Shown one piece after another: positions 23,538-30,207 of a stretch of 34,696 bases of DNA. A model generated the notes under the pieces. It did not search any database, was not told the origin of the DNA, and saw only the letters and a program-made list of their open reading frames with translations. The stretch is from a virus: the IMG/VR virus record IMGVR_UViG_3300046002_003237, positions 1 through 34,696 of that record; one strand, 5' to 3'. Both the position numbers and the translations under genes were made by a program. Within the stretch, counting starts at the first letter, position 1. The number at the start of each line of letters is the position of its first letter.

Positions 23538-23770
23538 GCGAAGATTCGGTTCAGGTTATTCTGCTTAGGCTTCAGCACATGGAACGAATGTTGGAGCAGA
23601 TTCATGCTGAGGTGAAGCGGACGAATGGTCGCGTCACTAGCTTGGAGATGGAGAATGCGAAGTACAGTGGGGAGCAGCGTGCGAGGCGTATGCAGACTGT
23701 GGTGGTTACAACTGTCGTTAGCGGCTCGCTTCTGGCTGCGGTGGTTTGGTTTGTCCAAGCAGCAATCTAA
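23534..23770 (+). CDS. XhlA-like membrane protein, possible holin or holin accessory
   Basis: A 78-residue protein starting at an ATGA junction. Residues 1-50 form an amphipathic, coiled-coil-like helix (VQVILLRLQHMERMLEQIHAEVKRTNGRVTSLE). A single membrane segment follows at about 55-75 (VVVTTVVSGSLLAAVVWFV) with a short polar end. This layout is that of XhlA/hemolysin-type phage proteins, which act with a holin to release lysins. It is followed by the endolysin and, 1.7 kb later, by a second membrane protein, so lysis may use two membrane proteins. Confidence 0.75.
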   Translation: MSEDSVQVILLRLQHMERMLEQIHAEVKRTNGRVTSLEMENAKYSGEQRARRMQTVVVTTVVSGSLLAAVVWFVQAAI

Positions 23771-23794
23771 GCAGGACTTCTAGTGCGCGCGTGG

Positions 23795-23800
23795 TATCCT
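23795..23800 (+). promoter_or_regulatory. Possible leadered promoter of the endolysin
   Basis: TATCCT at 23795-23800, start predicted near 23807, then AAGGAGG and the ATG at 23827. No clear -35 box. Confidence 0.4.
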
Positions 23801-23826
23801 TGTCGCGTAAGCAACAAGGAGGCACC

Positions 23827-24561
23827 ATGCGTACCCTTACTCTGACAACGCCGCTGACTCGCGGCTCTGATGTTGATCGCGCCCAGCGTATCCTTTCTGT
23901 TCGCGGCTACTTCGTTGGCAAGGTTGATGGCGTGTTTGGCGAGATTACTGGTCGAGCTTGCACTGACGCGAAGTACGCGCTTGGCTATGCGGCTAAGAAT
24001 ATTAAGCCGTCGTATGGTAGTGATCTTGAAGCATTCTTGACGGGGAAGAAGCCGACGCCGGCGATGCGTATTCGCGCGAACCAGCGCAAGAAGAAGACAA
24101 GCATTGGCGAGGCCGCGTTGAAGGTTGCGCGCGAGTACGTCGGCGTGAAGGAGAATCCTGCGGGATCAAACCGCGTCGTCTTCTCTGAGTGGTATGGAGT
24201 TACTGGGCCGTGGTGCGCAATGTTCGTGACGTACTGCATGGTGAAGGCGGGTAGTAAGACGTTCGAGCGTGCGCGTCGCTACGCTTATTGTCCGTACATC
24301 CTGTCGGACGCTAAGCAGAATCGCGGCATGAGTGTCGTGTCTGCTGATGATGCTGAGTCGGGCGACGTTGTTCTCTACTCTTGGAGGCAGAACGGAGTAG
24401 CTGATCACGTTGGCCTTGTCGTCACCCCTCCGAATGGTGGCGTTTCGTTTGTCGCGATAGAAGGCAACACTGCTATTGGTGCTGATAGTGATAATGGAGA
24501 AGTGATGGTACGGCAGCGCCAGGTACGTGATGTGATCGCGTTCGTCCGATGCGTCAAGTAA
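23827..24561 (+). CDS. Endolysin: peptidoglycan-binding plus CHAP domain
   Basis: A 244-residue cell-wall hydrolase. Residues about 8-60 are a peptidoglycan-binding domain (SDVDRAQRILSVRGYFVGKVDGVFGEITGRAC). After a basic linker, residues about 95-244 form a CHAP amidase/peptidase: the catalytic Cys is in GPWCAMFVTYC (Cys130) and the His in ADHVGLV (194), followed by VAIEGNT. No signal peptide, so release should depend on a holin. An upstream in-frame start exists at 23746, but AAGGAGG 6 nt before the ATG at 23827 decides the start. It differs in family from the NlpC/P60 gene upstream, so the phage has two wall hydrolases here. Confidence 0.9.
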   Translation: MRTLTLTTPLTRGSDVDRAQRILSVRGYFVGKVDGVFGEITGRACTDAKYALGYAAKNIKPSYGSDLEAFLTGKKPTPAMRIRANQRKKKTSIGEAALKVAREYVGVKENPAGSNRVVFSEWYGVTGPWCAMFVTYCMVKAGSKTFERARRYAYCPYILSDAKQNRGMSVVSADDAESGDVVLYSWRQNGVADHVGLVVTPPNGGVSFVAIEGNTAIGADSDNGEVMVRQRQVRDVIAFVRCVK

Positions 24562-24589
24562 CTTCCACCAGACTCTAAGAGGAGGCATT

Positions 24590-25483
24590 ATGCGAGTAGC
24601 CCGAATCACAGAAACACTCAACGCCAACGACACGTATCGCATCTGGCCCATCAGCGACACGCACCTCGGGGCGGCTGACGTAGACGAGGATCTTCTCCGC
24701 GAACACGTAGAGATGATTCGTCAAGACAAGAACGCGCGCGTCATCTTCCTTGGCGACGTAGGCGACCTGATTGATTGGCGAGACAAACGATTCCAAGCAG
24801 GCATGTGGCCCGAGCGGTACGCCGAAGCGATGCACGCCGAAGGAGGCATCCCATCCGAAACGGTCGCTCACGCGCTCGAGATTTTCAAGCCGATCAGTAA
24901 GCAGATTTGGTGTTGGCTCAGCGGCAACCACGAGTTCACGATTCGTAATCGGTTTGATCGAGAGATCGGCAGCGAGATCGCCGGCGCGCTAGGCGTCGAG
25001 TACCTAGGGTATGGTGGCTTCCTTCGCGTACAGTGGAAGAACAAGACAAGCAAAGCACTAGGCGGCGAACACGTAACCGTCTTTGATTTGCATCACGGCT
25101 GGCAGGGTGGCCGCACTAGCGGCGCGAAGATCAACCAGCTTGAGAAGCACCTTGGCGAGTCTGATGCGGACATGGTGCTACGCGGCCATAGCCATGATCG
25201 AGTCGCACAAGTCTTCCCTAGCCTTCGCATCATGCCGAGCCAAGTGCGTGATTGGGAACGAGTCGTCGCTCACTGTGGCACGTACAAGCTTGGTCGTATC
25301 GACACGAAGCGCAACGAAGAAGCACACGATACGTGGGAAGCACGCAAGGGCTTTCGTCGCAAGACACAAGCCGTCGTCGGCCCCCCGATTATTGAGATGA
25401 CGTTCAAGCGGCACGAACGCCCGTCGGAGAAGAAGAACAATATGTCTTCGCGCGCTGGTGTGCAGTATCGTGTAATCCTATGA
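24590..25483 (+). CDS. Calcineurin-like metallophosphoesterase
   Basis: A 297-residue enzyme with all metal-binding blocks: ISDTHLG (Asp23, His25), GDVGD (Asp56), GNHE (112-115), DLHHG (168-169) and GHSHD (199-203). The family hydrolyses phosphomono- or diesters using two metal ions; substrates include nucleic acids and nucleotides and cannot be told here. GAGGAGG lies 5-6 nt before the ATG. It sits between endolysin and holin genes, a common place for such genes in phages. Codon use is more C-ending than in the tail genes. Confidence 0.9.
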   Translation: MRVARITETLNANDTYRIWPISDTHLGAADVDEDLLREHVEMIRQDKNARVIFLGDVGDLIDWRDKRFQAGMWPERYAEAMHAEGGIPSETVAHALEIFKPISKQIWCWLSGNHEFTIRNRFDREIGSEIAGALGVEYLGYGGFLRVQWKNKTSKALGGEHVTVFDLHHGWQGGRTSGAKINQLEKHLGESDADMVLRGHSHDRVAQVFPSLRIMPSQVRDWERVVAHCGTYKLGRIDTKRNEEAHDTWEARKGFRRKTQAVVGPPIIEMTFKRHERPSEKKNNMSSRAGVQYRVIL

Positions 25484-25501
25484 TGAGTGAGGGGGTGAAT
25501 A

Positions 25502-25681
25502 ATGAATCTGAATCCGAAGCTGAAAGCGAGCGCGGCGGCTGCTGCGGTGACCCTGGTGATTGTGTTTGTGCTGGGCGAGCTGGGTGTGGATGTTCCGGCG
25601 GATGTTGCGACTGCGGTGACTCTCATTCTGAGTGTTGTTGCGGGGTATGTGAAGAGTGCTGATGACTGGTCTGCACGCTGA
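25502..25681 (+). CDS. Two-helix holin
   Basis: A 59-residue protein: a short basic N-terminus (NLNPKLK), membrane helix 1 at about 9-26 (ASAAAAAVTLVIVFVLGE), a short turn (LGVDVPADV), membrane helix 2 at about 35-50 (ATAVTLILSVVAGYVK) and a charged tail (KSADDWSAR). This is the pattern of small class II holins, which pore the inner membrane to time lysis. GGGGG lies 6-10 nt before the ATG. A Cys-rich frame over the same bases (25480-25662) is longer but is an artefact of Gly/Ala/Val codons. The next gene overlaps the 3' end by about 20 nt. Confidence 0.82.
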   Translation: MNLNPKLKASAAAAAVTLVIVFVLGELGVDVPADVATAVTLILSVVAGYVKSADDWSAR

Positions 25682-25844
25682 CCTGTTGGCGAGCATGGCT
25701 CGCGACGTTCGATGGGCGCTGGATGCGCTCCGCGCGGGGGAACCCGAAACTGCGGAGCGCATCCTGTCTCGCTCGTTTGAAACGTATGTCCTTGTTCGCG
25801 AGGGCGAATATGATCGACTTGCGGAACGCGCAAAGAGAGTGTAG
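25662..25844 (+). CDS. Small helical protein, 60 aa
   Basis: No family recognised. It would be a single helical hairpin, with LLASMARDVRWALDALRAGE and AERILSRSFETYVLVREGEYDRLAERAKR. ATG 25662 is preceded by GAAGAG; GTG 25656 is a possible alternative. It overlaps the holin end, which suggests coupled translation. It may belong to the lysis group (antiholin or regulator are possible, without direct evidence). The promoter of the recombination genes lies across its end. Confidence 0.6.
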   Translation: MTGLHADLLASMARDVRWALDALRAGEPETAERILSRSFETYVLVREGEYDRLAERAKRV

Positions 25845-25847
25845 AGT
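25819..25847 (+). promoter_or_regulatory. Sigma-70-type promoter of the recombination operon
   Basis: TTGCGG (25819-25824), 17 nt, TAGAGT (25842-25847). Predicted start near 25854, giving a 23-nt leader with GGAGG. The -35 box lies inside the end of the previous gene. Confidence 0.6.
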
Positions 25848-25876
25848 TCGCCTAATCAATCGGCTTGGAGGCCATG

Positions 25877-26779
25877 ATGAGTAGAGAAGTAATCGTTCAT
25901 AGCGATAGCATTGATGATGACATTCGTCTTGCTAACGCGCTTGCACAGTCCGGGTTCTACAAGGACATCAAGGACGCAGCGGCCGGCGTGGTCAAGCTTC
26001 GTATCGCTCGCGAGTTCGGACTCGGCCTGAAGGGAATTAGCGATGTTCATATTGTTGAGGGCAAGCCGACGCTCGCATACCAAGCTATCCTTGGCATGGT
26101 CAGGCGTTACGTTGGCCCGTTCGGATCGGATCGCTACTCGTTCAAGTATCTCCGCAGGGATGAGGAGTGCGTTGAGATTGAGTGGACGATTAACGGCGAG
26201 GCCATTGGCACTAGCAAGTGCGACACTGATGATGCGAAGCGCATGGGCCTTGCTGGTCGAGGTACGTGGCAGAAGTATCCGCGTCAGATGCGCACCGCTC
26301 GCGCCGTAACCGAAGGTGTGAATGCTTTCATGCCGGAGGTAATCGGTGGTAGCATCTACACCCCGGAGGAGTTGGGCGACGACTCCGGTTTCAATGGCGG
26401 GGAGGGTGGTGCATCCTCCTCTAAGGTGGCCTCCTCAGGCACCATCCTCCCCTCCTCCACTCTCACTCTGAAGCCTGCCGAAACGGAGGACGCGGTTGTT
26501 GAGGCGATGGTCGTTGAGGCAATCAAGACGATGGACGCTGCGGAGGAAACAGTAGACGGCGAAGTGATCGACCCGACTCCCGGCTGGGTCGATGCGGCCA
26601 AAGCATTCTTCGCATCCTTGTCTAAGGAGGAAAAGGTTGAGGCTGGCAAGCTGTTGAGGATTCACGGCTACTTGCCCGATGGGAAACTAACGCAGGCTCA
26701 AGTGTACGAGTCGCTGGCAGAAACGCTTGGCGTTCGCTGCGTCGAGCTAGACATTGTGATCAAGGAGTTGGCAGCATGA
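25877..26779 (+). CDS. RecT-like single-strand annealing protein
   Basis: A 300-residue protein that should anneal complementary single strands during phage recombination. The conserved core reads ANALAQSGFYKDIKDAAAGVVKL, FGLGLKGISDVHIVEGKPTLAYQAI, then DDAKRMGLAGRGTWQKYPRQMRTARAVTEGVNAFMPEVIGGSIYTPEEL. This order is known from RecT-type phage proteins. A Ser/Gly-rich linker and an acidic part follow, then a helical C-terminal domain (VDAAKAFFASLSKEEKVEAGKLLRIHGYLPDG). GGAGG gives the best spacing to ATG 25877; ATG 25874 and TTG 25865 are alternatives. It overlaps the nuclease gene (ATGA), the usual annealase/exonuclease pair. Confidence 0.78.
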   Translation: MSREVIVHSDSIDDDIRLANALAQSGFYKDIKDAAAGVVKLRIAREFGLGLKGISDVHIVEGKPTLAYQAILGMVRRYVGPFGSDRYSFKYLRRDEECVEIEWTINGEAIGTSKCDTDDAKRMGLAGRGTWQKYPRQMRTARAVTEGVNAFMPEVIGGSIYTPEELGDDSGFNGGEGGASSSKVASSGTILPSSTLTLKPAETEDAVVEAMVVEAIKTMDAAEETVDGEVIDPTPGWVDAAKAFFASLSKEEKVEAGKLLRIHGYLPDGKLTQAQVYESLAETLGVRCVELDIVIKELAA

Positions 26780-27621
26780 CAAGCATCCCCGGCGGACAAG
26801 TATCCGCCAGCAAGTTCAGCACCGCATTCGGCAGAGCCGGGTGCGGCATGAAGTTCTACTACCGCTACATCGAAGGCATCAAAGGCGCAGTCAACGCAAG
26901 CCTCTTGACTGGCATTGCCTTCGACGAAGCGACCAGGCAGTACCACGACAACCTCATCGCCGGCACCCTCATCGAAGATCCCGAGGTTGTCTTTACTGAG
27001 GCGTGGAACAATCCGCCGGAGACAAACAAGGATGGAGAAGTCATCGAGTACGACTTGTCTGATCAGCCGGATGATCTTATCGGCAGCGCACTGCACGCTC
27101 TCGCTGTGTACGAGCAGACAACGAAGGACACGATCAAGCCGATTGCTACGCAGGTGTACGTGGAGCAGAGCTTTGAGGAGACTGACGCTAAGCTCATTGG
27201 CTACATCGACTTGATCGAGGCTGCTGATAATGGGATCTGCGTGTCGGATATCAAGACGAGTATCTCTCCGCGTAAGAAGTGGACGGAGGCTGACGCTGCG
27301 CGCGACGCACAGCTCGGCATCTATAGTCTCCTTGCTGATGGTGATGTGACGACGGTTGGTTGGCGGCACGCGCGTATCGGTGGGAAGGTTGAGGTTGGTG
27401 CGACTCACGTTGCTGCGCCGAAGAAGGAAGTGGTGTTGGCGCGAGTCACGGGTTGGATGAACACGCTGGAGGCGTGGTGTCAGACGGGGAACTTTCCGCC
27501 GACTGGTCTTGACCGTGATGCGTGGGTTTGTTCGGAGAAGTATTGTGATTATTATCATCGCTGCGAGTTTGGCAGCAAGTCTCAGAGCGTTATCCCTATC
27601 ACGATTGGAGGCAGAAAGTAA
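26776..27621 (+). CDS. Cas4/RecB-like PD-(D/E)XK nuclease with Fe-S cysteines
   Basis: A 281-residue exonuclease candidate. The nuclease core is GYIDLIEA (Asp145) followed by VSDIKTS (Asp158, Lys160). Four cysteines fit the Cas4/AddB-type iron-sulphur cluster: Cys23 in GCGMKF and Cys253, Cys258 and Cys264 in the C-terminal VCSEKYCDYYHRCEF. Such nucleases resect DNA ends to give single strands. Coupled by ATGA to the RecT-like gene, it would supply the substrate for annealing. AAGGAG precedes the ATG. No sign of CRISPR genes, so Cas4-like here means fold only. Confidence 0.85.
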   Translation: MTSIPGGQVSASKFSTAFGRAGCGMKFYYRYIEGIKGAVNASLLTGIAFDEATRQYHDNLIAGTLIEDPEVVFTEAWNNPPETNKDGEVIEYDLSDQPDDLIGSALHALAVYEQTTKDTIKPIATQVYVEQSFEETDAKLIGYIDLIEAADNGICVSDIKTSISPRKKWTEADAARDAQLGIYSLLADGDVTTVGWRHARIGGKVEVGATHVAAPKKEVVLARVTGWMNTLEAWCQTGNFPPTGLDRDAWVCSEKYCDYYHRCEFGSKSQSVIPITIGGRK

Positions 27622-28076
27622 TGACTCCTCGTAAGTTTGATCGTGAGGTAGCAAAGCGCCTTCGCGCAGATGGCCTGACTTACCAGGCTATTGCTGTTGA
27701 GCTTGGGGTTTCTGCTCCTTCCGTTCGGACTGGCATTGATCCGGCGGCAAGGGCTAAGCATCGCGAGTGGGTGCTGGCAAATCCCCCCCATCGTGGGATC
27801 TGCCCAGCGTGCGGAGGGAGTGCGCGTAATCGCTACCGACCGGGGGCGCAGTGTGACTCTTGCTACAAGAAGGAAATGGCGGGTCGTCACGTACGAGAAT
27901 CGACCCTGCTCTGTAACGGTTGTGGCACTTGGAAAACGGATGACGAGTTTAGCCCAACGTCAAACGAGAAGGCGCGCAGGATGCGCCACCGGCAATGCAA
28001 GAGTTGCGAAAGCGCACGTAGGAGAAACTCTCGCGCAATAAAGTGCGAGGCGAATACACAAGGAGCGTTGGTATGA
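27621..28076 (+). CDS. HTH and double zinc-ribbon protein, 151 aa
   Basis: Residues about 5-40 form a helix-turn-helix (VAKRLRADGLTYQAIAVELGVSAPSVRTGI). CPACGG and CDSC (about 61-80) make one zinc site. LCNGCGTWKTDDEFSPTSNEKARRMRHRQCKSC makes a second one of the type found in front of many phage HNH or endonuclease VII domains ('C-x2-C-x3-K...F...C-x2-C'). No HNH catalytic motif follows, so it may be a DNA-binding factor or a truncated endonuclease relative. TAATG junction upstream and ATGA junction to SSB place it inside the recombination operon. Confidence 0.72.
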   Translation: MTPRKFDREVAKRLRADGLTYQAIAVELGVSAPSVRTGIDPAARAKHREWVLANPPHRGICPACGGSARNRYRPGAQCDSCYKKEMAGRHVRESTLLCNGCGTWKTDDEFSPTSNEKARRMRHRQCKSCESARRRNSRAIKCEANTQGALV

Positions 28077-28438
28077 GCGCGTGTCATGTAAACATCATTG
28101 GCCGATTGACGGCTGACCCCGAAGCGAAAGTCCCCGCAAGCGGAGCGTCGTACACTCGGCTCCGCCTAGCGTGGAACGCACGCAAGGACGAACCAGGCTA
28201 CATCGACGCCACCCTGTTCGGCAAGAGTGGCGAGATCGCAGCGAAGTACCTGACAAAGGGCAGCCAGCTCTCGATCATGGGCGCTCGCCTAGAGTGGCGA
28301 CAGTACGAGAAGGAAGGCGAGGCGACAAAGCGCACCGCTTACTCTCTCGTCGGCGGGGATTTGATCCTGCTTGGTAGCAAGAATGATGCTGAGCAGGCGA
28401 GTCCGAAGGTGTCCACCGATGATGACATTCCGTTCTGA
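28073..28438 (+). CDS. ssb: Single-stranded DNA-binding protein
   Basis: A 121-residue OB-fold protein. It starts SACHVNIIGRLTADPEAKV, has YTRLRLAWNAR, LFGKSGEIAAKYLTKGSQLSIMGARLEWRQYEK and AYSLVGGDLILLG, and ends with the acidic tip STDDDIPF that recruits partner proteins. This is short compared with bacterial SSB (about 160-180) but normal for phages. AAGGAG lies 7-8 nt before the ATG; an upstream in-frame start at 28043 is rejected. ATGA coupling with the upstream gene and TGATG to the next gene. Confidence 0.92.
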   Translation: MSACHVNIIGRLTADPEAKVPASGASYTRLRLAWNARKDEPGYIDATLFGKSGEIAAKYLTKGSQLSIMGARLEWRQYEKEGEATKRTAYSLVGGDLILLGSKNDAEQASPKVSTDDDIPF

Positions 28439-28863
28439 TGTGGCCGCGCATACTACTCGTCCTTCTTGTCATCGTCTGCTTTGTGCTGGCGATGCTCAGT
28501 CCCGAAGTGGGCTGGTCGAAGGCGAAGCTCCCGCCGCACTACGAGCAGTGGCTCAAGACTTGCCGAGTGGAACAGCCAAGTGGCAAGCCCGGCAAGTGGG
28601 CAAGTATCAAGTGGAAGCACGACGGTTCGGGCATCACGTACCCGGGTGGGTGCGGCTTCACGATTCCGAACTGGCGGGATCACAAGCCGAAGGGCGCACC
28701 CGAGCGCATGTCGGACGCAACGCCGGCGCAACAGTTGTGGGCGTGCGAGAACATCTACACGTTCTACTTAAGACTGAGCGGCAGTCACAGGTACGCATCG
28801 ACAGTTTGGGACGCGAACCACAGCATCCTGGGATGGTACGGCTTCACGGAGGAGACATGGTAA
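28438..28863 (+). CDS. Secreted Rpf/transglycosylase-like lysozyme-fold protein
   Basis: A 141-residue protein with an N-terminal membrane or signal segment (residues 4-20, ILLVLLVIVCFVLAMLS) and a domain similar to resuscitation-promoting factors: EQWLKTCRVEQPSG (Glu45 as probable catalytic acid), GGCGFTIPNWRDH, and ATPAQQLWACENI. Those factors cut peptidoglycan glycan strands in actinobacteria. It has two extra cysteines in the domain. Its place among recombination genes, far from the lysis genes, is odd. It may act on the wall during infection, for example in superinfection exclusion or maintenance; that is inference. It overlaps both neighbours. Confidence 0.72.
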   Translation: MWPRILLVLLVIVCFVLAMLSPEVGWSKAKLPPHYEQWLKTCRVEQPSGKPGKWASIKWKHDGSGITYPGGCGFTIPNWRDHKPKGAPERMSDATPAQQLWACENIYTFYLRLSGSHRYASTVWDANHSILGWYGFTEETW

Positions 28864-29789
28864 AAGTCATTCTCGTTGGTCACGGATACTTTGGTTCTCT
28901 CTATCGAGAGCGCATCCTCAAGCACAAGCAACTCAAGCTTGTTGGCGTTGTTGATAAGGATCTTGGTCGCCTAGTCGAGTTTCGTGGCACGAACCTTGGC
29001 GAGTCGTACGAGATGTGTGCTGACAGTATTGACCATGACGCAGTAGTCGTATGCACACCACCGCAGCATCACGCAAGCATCAGCATCAGCGCACTAGAAC
29101 GAGGGAAGAATGTTCTCTGCATGAAGCCGGGAGCTATGACTGAGGCCGAGGCCGAAGCTGTGACGAAGGCAGTGAACGTAGGCAATGGTCGTTTCTTTGT
29201 GGATTACACGATGCTGAACGCTCCCGAAATAGACTTCGTTACTGGGCTGATTGGAATGGTTGGCCTCTTAGGTAGCTTCTCGTCGGCTCGGCACGTAGTT
29301 ACTGGGCCAAAGCCAGAAGGTATCGTGCGGGATCTTCTCTGCCATGACGTAGCCATGCTGGAACACTTGGGCCTTGCGAGTAATTATCTGAACGTGACAT
29401 GCGTGATGACGAGTGGCGTGAGTGCGACGGCGATCATCACTCGTCCGAACGGCAAACGTCTCGCATACATGAACGCTAGTTACAACGCTACGTATCCTCG
29501 AAAGGACACGCGCTTCAAAGCTGAGGAGATGCGTAGCGTAACGAACCCTGGCCTTACCGTTACGTGGGATCAGAACCAGAAGTCAGTCAGCGTCGCGTCA
29601 CAGGGTAAGAGCATTGATGTTCAGTTCCGACACGATCCTGATCTGATCACGCGCTCGTTGGATACGTTCGCTGATCCGTGGTACTCGCTACTGGTCGAGG
29701 GGCAAACGTATCGTCGCATCATGCGTATCCTTCACGCAATGCAGCACTCTGCTGACAATGATGGTATTGTCGTCAGCGTTCCATCGTGA
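28857..29789 (+). CDS. Gfo/Idh/MocA-type oxidoreductase
   Basis: A 310-residue NAD(P)-dependent dehydrogenase candidate. The Rossmann loop is VGHGYFG (residues 7-13), followed by LVGVVDKD (acidic strand end), then DAVVVCTPPQHHASISISALERGKNVLCMKPGAMTEAEAEAV, in which Lys90-Pro91 takes the place of the conserved EKP. The C-terminal part has DLLCHDVAMLEHLG, with a His-Asp pair likely in the substrate site. These enzymes commonly oxidise or reduce sugars and inositols. ACGGAGGAGAC is the Shine-Dalgarno. Possibly linked to sugar supply for the glycosyltransferase gene, which is inference only. Its TGA overlaps the next GTG. Confidence 0.82.
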   Translation: MVKVILVGHGYFGSLYRERILKHKQLKLVGVVDKDLGRLVEFRGTNLGESYEMCADSIDHDAVVVCTPPQHHASISISALERGKNVLCMKPGAMTEAEAEAVTKAVNVGNGRFFVDYTMLNAPEIDFVTGLIGMVGLLGSFSSARHVVTGPKPEGIVRDLLCHDVAMLEHLGLASNYLNVTCVMTSGVSATAIITRPNGKRLAYMNASYNATYPRKDTRFKAEEMRSVTNPGLTVTWDQNQKSVSVASQGKSIDVQFRHDPDLITRSLDTFADPWYSLLVEGQTYRRIMRILHAMQHSADNDGIVVSVPS

Positions 29790-29908
29790 AGGTGTGGTGC
29801 AGCAAGTGTGCTGATTACACGCTATTGAATGCTCGTAAGGTTTGCTTGTTCTGTGACTCTAAGATCACAGAGAAGAACATCATCAAAGCACGGAAGGAGT
29901 CGAGATGA
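29786..29908 (+). CDS. 40-residue zinc-ribbon microprotein
   Basis: Starts with GTG in a GTGA junction. The peptide has WCSKCADY and KVCLFCDSK (Cys5, Cys8, Cys20, Cys23), spaced as a treble-clef or rubredoxin-like zinc knuckle, then a helix (TEKNIIKARKESR). Its own end overlaps the next ATG. Both junctions and the perfect Cys spacing support a real gene despite its length. Function unknown; such knuckles often bind nucleic acid or an enzyme partner. Confidence 0.7.
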   Translation: MKVWCSKCADYTLLNARKVCLFCDSKITEKNIIKARKESR

Positions 29909-30207
29909 GTGAGTGGCAGAAGATTGAGAACCAGCTTGCCAACGGGGTCGAGGATTTGTATGAGGAGTGCCTTGTCTTGTGGGAAGATAAGATGAATCGT
30001 GAGAAGGATGGTGCGTGGTCAAGGTTTGTTGCTGAGTGTAAGGCTCGGTACGAGGCGGGTCGTAAGGAGCATGAGGCTACGTCGTCTACGTGGGAAGCGT
30101 GGAGTGACGAAGAGTTTGCTGAGAATATTCGCGAGGAGTTGATGGATTTTGTGATCTATTCTGCTGCTCGTACCAATCGTATGCTCACTCGTCATGCGCG
30201 TAGGTAG
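29905..30207 (+). CDS. Hypothetical helical protein, 100 aa
   Basis: No family recognised with certainty. It is helical and acidic, with WQKIENQLANGVEDLYEECLVLWEDKM, a Trp-rich middle (SSTWEAWSDEEFAENI) and REELMDFVIYSAARTNRML. The last segment recalls helices of small phage MazG-like or nucleotide-handling proteins, but the metal-binding EExxE pattern is not clear. AAGGAG precedes the ATG. It overlaps both neighbours, 4 nt upstream and 14 nt into the methyltransferase gene. Confidence 0.7.
   Translation: MSEWQKIENQLANGVEDLYEECLVLWEDKMNREKDGAWSRFVAECKARYEAGRKEHEATSSTWEAWSDEEFAENIREELMDFVIYSAARTNRMLTRHARR

Noticed and set aside
25480-25662. Cys-rich 60-residue frame
   Set aside because: It is an out-of-frame reading of the holin gene. 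Cys, Gly and Glu arise from GCG/GTG/CTG-rich codons shifted by one base.
26776-27621. Cas4-like protein as part of a CRISPR system
   Set aside because: No repeat array or other cas gene is present. The pairing with a RecT-like gene is the usual phage recombination context.
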